Part shown: piece by piece, positions 1-5,033 of the stretch | Position numbering within the stretch: position 1 is the first letter of the stretch | Layout of the letters: every line of letters begins with the position of its first letter | Source: Microcaldota archaeon | GTDB taxonomy: Archaea > Iainarchaeota > Iainarchaeia > JAADDC01 | Length of the DNA: 7,248 bases | Reading direction: 5' to 3' | NCBI GenBank assembly: GCA_027074515.1 | Contig: JALTCQ010000074.1 | Span: forward strand, 1 to 7,248 | Program-made: the position numbers and the translations under genes | The notes under the pieces: model-generated | What the model saw: only the letters and a program-made list of their open reading frames with translations | Databases searched by the model: none | What the model was told of the DNA's origin: nothing

Positions 1-583
1 TTCCATCCTCGTTCAGCCGGTGGAATATCTCCATGACCTTCTCGCCCCTCTCTGTATCGAGGTTTCCCGTTGGTTCGTCGGCCAGTATGATCTCTGGATC
101 GTTGGCCAATGCTCGAGCGATTGCCACACGCTGCTGCTGGCCACCGGAAAGCTGGCTAGGGTAGTGGTAGAGTCTGTTCCCCAGATCCACCATTTCCAGG
201 AGCTTCCTTGCCCTCTCTCTCCTCTGCTTTGCGGGAACACCGGCGAAGAGCATGGGCAGTTCCACGTTCTCTATGGCCGTTAGCGAAGGGCTCAGGTTGT
301 ACTGTTGGAAGACGAAGCCAATCGTCTTTCTTCGAATGATCGCGCGTTCGTCCTCTGAGAGTTTTGAAACGTCCCGTCCGTGCACGTAGACGTGGCCCTT
401 GGTTGGTGTGTCCAGAAGTCCGAGGATGTGCATCAGCGTGCTCTTTCCCGAGCCAGATGGGCCCATTATGGCCACGAACTCGCCCGGATAGATCTCCACG
501 TTAACTCCTTTCAGTGCGTAGGTTGCCGCATCCCCCTTTCCGTAGACCTTCCAAACGTTCTCCGCTCTGATGATGGGTGGCAC
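1..583 (-). CDS. ABC transporter ATP-binding protein, MacB/LolD-type (3' end outside window)
   Basis: This is the cytoplasmic ATPase subunit of an ABC transporter. 194 residues are present and the last part lies beyond the left edge. Seen: an aromatic A-loop residue (VWKVY, Y14), Walker [10 protein letters not shown] (41-49), Q-loop VFQQYNL (91-97), signature [15 protein letters not shown] (145-159) and Walker [13 protein letters not shown] (165-176). The switch histidine and C-terminus would fall outside. The [15 protein letters not shown] and ADEPTGNLD wording is typical of the MacB/LolD/FtsE family, whose partners are FtsX-like permeases and whose substrates range from lipoproteins to peptides and drugs; family members are usually about 225-235 residues. 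The start is a GTG at 583-581, chosen because the Leu/Ile-rich first strand follows directly and a TATA-like box lies about 25 bases upstream. A permease gene would be expected further left. It is divergent from padR, a classic repressor-transporter pairing. The substrate cannot be read from this subunit. Confidence 0.95.
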   Translation of the reverse strand, partial: MPPIIRAENVWKVYGKGDAATYALKGVNVEIYPGEFVAIMGPSGSGKSTLMHILGLLDTPTKGHVYVHGRDVSKLSEDERAIIRRKTIGFVFQQYNLSPSLTAIENVELPMLFAGVPAKQRRERARKLLEMVDLGNRLYHYPSQLSGGQQQRVAIARALANDPEIILADEPTGNLDTERGEKVMEIFHRLNEDG

Positions 584-635
584 GTATTACGATACCGTAT
601 TACGATTTAAGAATATTATGGTATCGTAATAATGC
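584..635. promoter_or_regulatory. Divergent promoter and operator between ABC transporter and padR
   Basis: The 52 bases between the two start codons contain one AT-rich core, ATTTAAGAA (605-613). Read rightwards, TTTAAGAA is centred about 26 bases before the padR ATG at 636. Read leftwards, TTAAAT is centred about 25 bases before the ABC gene's GTG at 583. Both are the spacing expected of archaeal TATA boxes on leaderless transcripts, so one core probably serves both directions. It sits in the middle of the inverted repeat listed separately, so a protein bound there would block TBP/TFB or polymerase for both genes. Promoter function is inferred from position and composition. Confidence 0.7.
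585..631. repeat. Perfect 12-bp inverted repeat with extra half-site; probable PadR operator
   Basis: TATTACGATACC at 585-596 is the exact reverse complement of GGTATCGTAATA at 620-631. A third copy of the half-site core TATTACGAT lies at 598-606 in the same direction as the first, giving an 11-bp direct repeat CGTATTACGAT at 583-593 and 596-606. The centre of the palindrome (608) coincides with the presumed TATA core. PadR-family dimers bind inverted repeats in their own and neighbouring promoters, so autoregulation plus control of the transporter is the natural reading. Binding itself is inferred. Confidence 0.75.
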
Positions 636-1106
636 ATGCGTAGCTCCATTGGCAAGTGGCTCCTGGCAAAATGGCTTCTTGATGGGCCCAAAACGGGCTA
701 CGAGCTCATGAAACTCTACGAGAATGCCTTTGGCAGGGCGTCTCCTGGAACGATCTACCCCCTCCTCGCTCAGATGGAGAAGAAGGGCCTTGTTAGAAAG
801 GATGGGGACAAGTACGTTCTTGCTGAGCAGGGAAAGGAGCTTTTGGAGGACATCGAACGCAGGCGCGAGGAAATCATGGAGGAGTCCAAGAACAGACTCC
901 TTGCTCTTGCGGACCTGTTGGAGGATGACCGCCTAAGGCGTTTTGCCGAGTACTTGCCCGTCATTGACAAGGTTTACCCGGCAGTCCTCGACGTGCTCTC
1001 CGACGTGGAGCTCCTTGCCTTTGAACTCGGAGAACAGGCAGTTCCCGTTCTGGAAGAGGCAAGAAAGAAGTTGGAGAAGATCAGCGGTGGGTCCAGTAGA
1101 AGGTGA
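636..1106 (+). CDS. PadR-family winged-helix transcriptional regulator
   Basis: A 156-residue cytoplasmic DNA-binding protein. Residues 7-70 carry the PadR winged helix: a GYELMK stretch (21-26), the recognition-helix region SPGTIYPLLAQMEKKGLV (36-53) and a short wing (RKDGDKYVL). Residues 73-155 are almost wholly helical and charged, as expected of the C-terminal dimerisation helices, so this is a two-domain PadR rather than the shorter winged-helix-only form. The ATG at 636 is fixed by an in-frame TAA at 630-632. The leader would be essentially zero given the TATA core at about 606-613. It is divergent from an ABC transporter ATPase across a palindrome, so it is probably a repressor of that transporter released by the transported or a toxic compound (inference). 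Its 3' end overlaps the convergent gltX by 26 bp. Confidence 0.93.
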   Translation: MRSSIGKWLLAKWLLDGPKTGYELMKLYENAFGRASPGTIYPLLAQMEKKGLVRKDGDKYVLAEQGKELLEDIERRREEIMEESKNRLLALADLLEDDRLRRFAEYLPVIDKVYPAVLDVLSDVELLAFELGEQAVPVLEEARKKLEKISGGSSRR

Positions 1107-2775
1107 TCTTCTCCCCCTGGTTGGATTTCACCCTTGCAAAGCAGACGCGCTCTAACTGCACGATATCTCCATCTTTCAGCCCCTGTGCCCAGTACTCTAT
1201 GATGCCGTGAATCTTCTCGCCGGATGGATGGAGGATCTCTGCGTCAATGGTTGATTCTCCGATGGCTGGGACCCACTGGATCTTTGGAATCTTTTTGATA
1301 TCATCTCCGCTGTACTCCGCCACGATCTTCTCCCCAACGTCCTTCACAGTTATGTTGTAGAGGTGCATGAGGCGGATCTCGTCGCCTGGTTTTGGAACGT
1401 CCCTTCTCGCGATGAATAGCCTGTGTTCGCCTTCCGGGAGTTTGTATGTCCTCTCTCCGTACTCTGGGTGATCTGGGTGATACGGTATTCTCGCCTCCAC
1501 GGCTGGGGCGTTCTCTACAATCAGCTCCACTGGATCCTCCACGAAGAAGAAGCGCTTGGCCCTTTCGTCCAGCTTCTTGCTGTTTATCCCGTATATGTAC
1601 TCCATGTCCACGTGCAGGTCACTCTTCTTTGGCCCTATCTCCTCGAAGAACTCCCAGAGCGTTTCGGGAAGGATTCCTCTGTTGAGCAGAGCACGCACCG
1701 TGGGCAATCTCACGTCTCCCCAGCCCTCAATGGTTCCTTCTCTCAGTGCCTGGCGGATATAACGTTTGCCCATGGGTATTGACGAGTCCTTGTCCTCCAC
1801 GTGTATTCTGCCGAAGTGTATAAACTCGGGCGTGTTCAGCCCCACCGCCTTCTGTATGATTCTCTGTATCTCTCCGTTGGTTTGATGCTCCTTGCCACGA
1901 ATAACGTGGGTGACCTCTAATCCATCCTCTATTGCGCAGGCGAAGTTGTAGAGTGGGTAGACGTGGTACTTGTAGCCCGTTCTCGGGTGTGGAACGCTTG
2001 TTATGATGCGGAAGAGCACAGGATCTCTCATTGCAGGATTCTTGTGGGCGGGGTCGATCTTGAGTCGGAGGACTGCTTCTCCTTCGCCGAAGGCGCCTTC
2101 CAGCATTTTATCCCAGAGCTCCAGGTTCTCCTCTACACTCTGATCCCTATGCGGGCAGGCCCTCTTCTCTTCCCTGTATTTCTTCATCTCCTCGGCGGAG
2201 CAGGTGCACACGTAGCCCATTCCCGATTCAATTAGTTTTTTTGCATATTCGTAGTAGAGCTCTATACGGTCCGATTCGATAATCTCCTTGTCCCACTTGA
2301 TGCCCACTGCCTTTAGATCCTCCCGTATTGCGTCATAGTATGGTAGCTTTGGCTTTGCGGGGTTAGTATCTTCGAATCGGAGGATGAACGTGCCGTTGTA
2401 CTTCCTTGCGTAGAGGTATGAAACGAGGGCGCTTCTCAAGTTGCCGAGATGAATGTATCCGCCCGGTTCGGGTGGGAAACGAGTGGATACGTGGTCTTTC
2501 ACGTTGGGCAGTTCGGGAAGGCCTTTCCTTTCCTCTCTCTGGAGCGCCGAGTAGTCGTATTGCTTCATCTCTTCCCCCTGTCGTGCGGGTGGAAGCGCGT
2601 TGACGTCTTCTACGGCCTTCTTGACGATGGGAATGATATCCTTTGCCTTTTCCTTCAGATCTGGACGCTCGACGAATATCTTGCCGACAACAGCACCTAC
2701 GGACGCTTTGCCATCATGCTCTACTGCGTTTTTCAGGGCGTACTTGTAGGCGAGCTCATAGATCTCCTCGTTCAT
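1081..2775 (-). CDS. gltX: Glutamyl-tRNA synthetase, archaeal type
   Basis: Charges tRNA-Glu with glutamate in the cytoplasm; many archaeal enzymes also misacylate tRNA-Gln for later amidation, but that cannot be decided here. At 564 residues it is normal for archaeal GluRS. Seen: the archaeal N-terminal region (ALKNAVEHDGKASVGAVVGK, 14-32), the linker RKGLPELP (83-90), the Rossmann fold opening STRFPPEPGGYIHLGN with the HIGH motif as HLGN (109-112), LRFEDTNP (132-139), a CxC...CxH zinc-knuckle-like pair (C190, C192, C207, H209), VIRGKEHQTN (291-300), GWGDVRLPTVRALLNRG (351-367), then the all-beta anticodon-binding half (about 385-564). The KMSKS loop is not recognisable: the region reads SSIPMGKRYIRQA (331-343). 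The ATG lies inside the 3' end of trmB (20-bp overlap) with a short Shine-Dalgarno, so it is cotranscribed. Its 3' end overlaps padR tail to tail, leaving no room for a separate terminator. Confidence 0.97.
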   Translation of the reverse strand: MNEEIYELAYKYALKNAVEHDGKASVGAVVGKIFVERPDLKEKAKDIIPIVKKAVEDVNALPPARQGEEMKQYDYSALQREERKGLPELPNVKDHVSTRFPPEPGGYIHLGNLRSALVSYLYARKYNGTFILRFEDTNPAKPKLPYYDAIREDLKAVGIKWDKEIIESDRIELYYEYAKKLIESGMGYVCTCSAEEMKKYREEKRACPHRDQSVEENLELWDKMLEGAFGEGEAVLRLKIDPAHKNPAMRDPVLFRIITSVPHPRTGYKYHVYPLYNFACAIEDGLEVTHVIRGKEHQTNGEIQRIIQKAVGLNTPEFIHFGRIHVEDKDSSIPMGKRYIRQALREGTIEGWGDVRLPTVRALLNRGILPETLWEFFEEIGPKKSDLHVDMEYIYGINSKKLDERAKRFFFVEDPVELIVENAPAVEARIPYHPDHPEYGERTYKLPEGEHRLFIARRDVPKPGDEIRLMHLYNITVKDVGEKIVAEYSGDDIKKIPKIQWVPAIGESTIDAEILHPSGEKIHGIIEYWAQGLKDGDIVQLERVCFARVKSNQGEKITFYWTHR

Positions 2776-3388
2776 TCAACCACCTTCTAAATATCTCTAC
2801 GATGTGGGGGTCTTGAAAAACCACCACTGTCGTTTCCCGTGAGGGTTCGCCAAGGGGTGCAAGGGGTACGTATATCGCCTTGTCCGTTAGTAGGAAGTCG
2901 AAGGGGGAGTTGACGTGCTTTCCTCCGACGTTTTCCAGCAGTTCTACGCTCTTTGGGCTAATCCCGACGATGGAACTCGCCTTTATCTCATCTCCCACGA
3001 TGTTGATCAGGTGCTCAGGGCTCTTGAATCTCAGGACGTAATTACCCTTGATCTGGGGGCTTCGTGCCAGCGCGGGCAGTATTTCGCCAATGGCCCGTAC
3101 CCGGGATTCTAACCGCTCCACGCGTCTTTTCTGCTCTGATACGAGTATTTCAAGCACCTTTTTTGGATCCTCCACGACGAATCTACGCGGTCTCGCTTCT
3201 ATTTCCGTTATCAGACCTTGCTTGACGAAGTTCTCCAGCACCTCGTATGTTTTCGTGCGCGGCACGTTGCCGTACTCTGATATTTCCTTTGCAGTAGCCT
3301 CGCGGAGCCTGAGGATCGCGTACATCGTTCTTGCCTCGTACTCCGTCAGCCCGAGGTCGCGGAGTATTCTGAGCAGCCCTTCGTCCAC
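2756..3388 (-). CDS. TrmB-family transcriptional regulator
   Basis: A 210-residue DNA-binding protein. Residues 8-75 form the TrmB winged helix: LGLTEYEARTMYAIL (12-26), then TAKEISEYGNVPRTKTYEVL (32-51) and EARPRRFVVEDP for the wing. Residues 80-108 are a charged helix likely to be a dimerising coiled coil. Residues 115-208 are a short alpha/beta effector-like domain (VGISPKSVELL, FLLTDKAIYVPL) without the extended sugar-binding C-terminus of the maltose-type TrmB. The start is GTG at 3388; an in-frame TAG nine bases upstream rules out extension, and a TATA box lies about 25 bases upstream. It overlaps gltX by 20 bp and is divergent from an unknown gene. TrmB proteins usually sense sugars or redox/energy metabolites; the ligand here is unknown. 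It could regulate its own operon, hence gltX, or the divergent gene (inference). Confidence 0.9.
   Translation of the reverse strand: MDEGLLRILRDLGLTEYEARTMYAILRLREATAKEISEYGNVPRTKTYEVLENFVKQGLITEIEARPRRFVVEDPKKVLEILVSEQKRRVERLESRVRAIGEILPALARSPQIKGNYVLRFKSPEHLINIVGDEIKASSIVGISPKSVELLENVGGKHVNSPFDFLLTDKAIYVPLAPLGEPSRETTVVVFQDPHIVEIFRRWLNERGDL
2781..2785 (-). promoter_or_regulatory. Shine-Dalgarno site of gltX
   Basis: On the minus strand AGGTG, within AAGGTGG, lies five bases before the gltX ATG and inside the trmB coding sequence. It matches part of the archaeal anti-Shine-Dalgarno complement GGAGGTGATC. This is the second cistron of an operon and has a ribosome site, whereas the first genes of transcripts here are apparently leaderless. 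Confidence 0.6.
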
Positions 3389-3458
3389 GTATTTCTATGC
3401 ATCCGAGGATATAAATAGGCTGGGGTAGCCATAAAAATGCTCACCGCTTTTTACTCCC
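3389..3458. promoter_or_regulatory. Divergent promoters for trmB-gltX and the 252-residue gene
   Basis: Two TATA-like boxes lie back to back. ATTTATAT on the minus strand (3409-3416) is centred about 25 bases from the trmB GTG. ATAAAAAT on the plus strand (3431-3438) is centred about 25 bases from the ATG at 3459. Both spacings predict leaderless transcripts. Between them GGCT (3418-3421) and AGCC (3427-3430) form a short inverted repeat, a possible regulator site although four base pairs could arise by chance. Confidence 0.65.
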
Positions 3459-4217
3459 ATGGAAGACGTGGTCATGTTCGTCGCGCGTCACGGTGATTGG
3501 CAGTACAGTCGATCTGTTCATCCGCCAGAGGCTCTTTGTCCGTTCCTGCTTCGTGTGTCGGCAGTTGTGAACGAGCGCGTGGATGCTTTGCTTCCCGCGT
3601 ATTTTGGAGGCTTTGATGCCCTCCACACGGCGCTGGATTCCATTGTCTCGTCTGGGAAGCCCCTGAGCAAGCAGTTGTCCTCTGCCGTCCGGGGGAAGAA
3701 GGCTCGTGAGGCGTGGTCCTCCATCCTGGAGTCCATTGTTTCCGAGTATTCCTTGGACAAGAAACCCGCCGCTGCGTTCAAGGATATACTGAAGATCTAC
3801 TCCACCCGCTACATTCTCCGGGCCAACGATCGGCTCTGGGAGCTGGGGGATGACGTGGGCGATGCTGTGGACGCTCCTGCGGATGGCTACCAGTTCATAG
3901 CGAAGTACGGCAACTGGATAGTGGTCAAGAAGCAGAAGATCTCTCCGAAGACCCGTCCCGTGGATGTGATTCTTTATCTCTCATCTGTTTCCAGCAGCAT
4001 ATACAACGGTTACTCTGCCTTCTGCCAGAAAGAGCCTCTTGCTATCGCCATTGACGATTTACCGTCCCGATCCGCGAGTTTGGACAAGGATTCACTGATG
4101 CGCATCCTTGCGGGCTTCTACGAGCTGCTTCAGCGCTCTAAATTCCCGGCACACTACGGTCCGGCCTACGACAACATCAAACCCCCCAAGCGCATCCGTG
4201 GCGTCAAGACGAAGTAA
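3459..4217 (+). CDS. Hypothetical protein, 252 residues, no recognised family
   Basis: I do not recognise this protein. It is 252 residues, with no signal peptide or membrane segment, so probably cytoplasmic. The N-terminal part (1-40) contains RHGDW (10-14). Residues 40-135 look mainly helical and amphipathic (SSILESIVSEYSLDKK, AFKDILKIYSTRYILRANDR). A more strand-like patch follows (YQFIAKYGNWIVVKKQKI), then VDVILYLSSVSSSIYNGY, and the end is basic (KPPKRIRGVKTK), which would suit nucleic-acid contact. Codon use looks like that of its neighbours and the frame is open throughout, with a well-placed TATA box 25 bases before the ATG, so it is very likely a real gene. It is divergent from trmB and followed after 40 bases by tRNA-Pro. 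A lineage-restricted family is the likeliest explanation. Confidence 0.8.
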   Translation: MEDVVMFVARHGDWQYSRSVHPPEALCPFLLRVSAVVNERVDALLPAYFGGFDALHTALDSIVSSGKPLSKQLSSAVRGKKAREAWSSILESIVSEYSLDKKPAAAFKDILKIYSTRYILRANDRLWELGDDVGDAVDAPADGYQFIAKYGNWIVVKKQKISPKTRPVDVILYLSSVSSSIYNGYSAFCQKEPLAIAIDDLPSRSASLDKDSLMRILAGFYELLQRSKFPAHYGPAYDNIKPPKRIRGVKTK

Positions 4218-4257
4218 TTTAATAACTCCTTTCTTTCTTCATTGGCTGTTAGGAAAC
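4218..4257 (+). promoter_or_regulatory. Probable tRNA-Pro promoter, with pyrimidine-rich tract ending the upstream gene
   Basis: TTTAATAA (4218-4225) begins directly after the stop codon of the 252-residue gene and is centred about 36 bases before the tRNA 5' end, which would give a leader of roughly 10 bases. The following CTCCTTTCTTTCTTC tract (4226-4240) is pyrimidine-rich and could also serve to terminate the upstream transcript. Both roles are inferred from position and composition. Confidence 0.45.
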
Positions 4258-4332
4258 GGGGCCGTGGTGTAGCCTGGCCTAGCATTCGGGCTTTGGGAGC
4301 CCGCGACCCGAGTTCGAATCTCGGCGGCCCCA
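4258..4332 (+). tRNA. tRNA-Pro (anticodon TGG)
   Basis: A 75-base tRNA that folds by eye into a full cloverleaf. The acceptor stem GGGGCCG (4258-4264) pairs with CGGCCCC (4325-4331), and A4332 is the discriminator. The D stem is weak, with G-U pairs. The anticodon stem CGGGC/GCCCG closes the loop TTTGGGA (4292-4298), putting anticodon TGG at 4294-4296 (proline codons CCN, mainly CCA/CCG). The T stem CCGAG/CTCGG closes TTCGAAT. There is no intron at the canonical 37/38 site, and CCA is not encoded (the next bases are TGG), so it must be added by the CCA-adding enzyme. Confidence 0.97.
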
Positions 4333-4333
4333 T

Positions 4334-4349
4334 GGGGGCTACCGCCCCC
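4334..4349 (+). other. GC-rich hairpin directly after tRNA-Pro
   Basis: GGGGGC (4334-4339) and GCCCCC (4344-4349) form a perfect 6-bp stem with loop TACC, starting two bases after the tRNA discriminator. The same G-run could instead pair with the tRNA's own 3' CCCC (CCCCATGGGG, 4328-4337, is a perfect palindrome) or with a further CCCCC at 4355-4359. No T-run follows, so it is not a standard archaeal terminator. It may protect the acceptor stem from misfolding or guide 3' processing (inference). Confidence 0.55.
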
Positions 4350-4363
4350 TATAACCCCCGTGC

Positions 4364-4387
4364 CCTGCGTTCGCTTCGCTCAGCAGG
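4364..4387. repeat. Inverted repeat containing TTCGC tandem; possible dispersed repeat unit
   Basis: CCTGC (4364-4368) and GCAGG (4383-4387) flank a 14-base interior with two tandem TTCGC units (4370-4379) and an internal GCG-TT-CGC mini-hairpin (4367-4374). The arrangement resembles short REP-like elements found in intergenic spaces of prokaryotes. Only one copy is visible here, so whether it is dispersed cannot be seen. The rest of the tRNA-to-promoter spacer (4388-4463) shows only a weak GGTTC-TCT-GAACC stem (4414-4426). Confidence 0.45.
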
Positions 4388-4463
4388 TCATTATAACCGA
4401 AAATGGACTCATGGGTTCTCTGAACCTACAATACCAATTCTTCCTTATCTTGGCGGCAGTGCT

Positions 4464-4511
4464 CGCAGGAAAGCTTTATATATCTGGAACCTTATTTTCT
4501 CGGTGGTATTT
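4464..4511 (+). promoter_or_regulatory. Promoter of the two-span membrane protein gene
   Basis: TTTATATA (4475-4482) is preceded by the purine-rich GCAGGAAAGC, which suits a BRE. It is the best TATA match in the window. Its centre is about 33 bases before the ATG at 4512, so the transcript should have a leader of some 7-10 bases, unlike the leaderless genes nearby. GGTGG at 4502-4506, five bases before the ATG, is a possible partial Shine-Dalgarno at the very 5' end. Confidence 0.7.
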
Positions 4512-5033
4512 ATGAAGGAGGCACTAAAAGTGCGCGTGTGGGATCGCTACCTCGTCGTTCCAAAGCTCATCGGCGCTACGTTCATCCTAATCTCCGTGAT
4601 TATGCTTGTATACACTTCCATCGCTGCCTTTGCGGCGTATGATCACGTGAAGGATGTGCGTGCCTGCGTGGCGGCAGCCCAGACCGCGGCAGAGTATTCT
4701 GTATGTGTTCAGAAGGGCATGGCCGCCGGCATATATGTCTACGCCCCAAAGGACTTTGACCCGGAGCACACTGCGGTCCCCTCTGATGAGGTTTGGTCTG
4801 TAATCCTGCCCCAGCTCTCCTGGTGGTTGTTCTGGCTGGCAGTCCTTGTGATTTCCATAGTAATCTACCGCGTGGGCAAGTTCATGATACCCCTCGAAGA
4901 GAGCGTTGCAGTGGTCCCTGTTGAGACTGCTCCAGCCAAGCCGGAAAAACCGAAGGAAGAGAAACCAAAAACTACGAGGAAGCGCAAGACGACGCGCAAG
5001 AAGTCCACAAGTACGAAGACTACTAAGAAGTGA
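4512..5033 (+). CDS. Small two-span membrane protein with Lys/Arg/Thr-rich tail
   Basis: A 173-residue protein of unknown function. Seen: a short basic N-terminus (1-18), a first membrane helix at about 19-42 (IGATFILISVIMLVYTSIAA), a loop of about 53 residues with two cysteines 13 apart (C52, C65), a second helix at about 97-119 (LSWWLFWLAVLVISIVIY), then a cytoplasmic end whose last 35 residues are Pro/Lys followed by Lys/Arg/Thr/Ser repeats (KTTRKRKTTRKK). The positive-inside rule puts both ends in the cytoplasm and the loop outside, where the cysteines could form a disulfide. The tail resembles histone-H1-like tails and could touch nucleic acid or ribosomes (inference). The ATG at 4512 is chosen from the strong TATA box and because the longer open frame reads through the tRNA. 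It ends 11 bp inside the convergent ASCH gene. Confidence 0.85.
   Translation: MKEALKVRVWDRYLVVPKLIGATFILISVIMLVYTSIAAFAAYDHVKDVRACVAAAQTAAEYSVCVQKGMAAGIYVYAPKDFDPEHTAVPSDEVWSVILPQLSWWLFWLAVLVISIVIYRVGKFMIPLEESVAVVPVETAPAKPEKPKEEKPKTTRKRKTTRKKSTSTKTTKK

Noticed and set aside
632..643. Micro-frame ATG CAT GCG TAG overlapping the padR start
   Set aside because: Three codons from chance ATG occurrence in ATGCATGCG; no evidence of a leader peptide.
1423..1782. Open frame antisense to gltX
   Set aside because: Low-complexity shadow of the beta-barrel region; the coding strand is certain.
3486..3500. RHGD near the N-terminus of the unknown protein, resembling the RHG motif of histidine phosphatases
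   Set aside because: The downstream arginine and second histidine blocks of that family are not recognisable, and the surrounding residues do not fit.
4388..4463. Possible box C/D guide RNA in the spacer (CTGA at 4420-4423)
   Set aside because: No matching C box (RTGATGA) at a sensible distance; only a weak 5-bp stem at 4414-4426.
4242..4511. In-frame 90-codon N-terminal extension of the membrane protein
   Set aside because: It would translate the whole tRNA-Pro and its hairpin; the strong TATA box at 4475-4482 places the transcript start just before ATG 4512.
4411..4515. 34-codon frame with a hydrophobic stretch (FFLILAAVLAG) whose TGA overlaps the ATG of the membrane protein as ATGA
   Set aside because: The coupling-like overlap is suggestive, but the best promoter of the region lies inside it and no start signal precedes it; likely chance.
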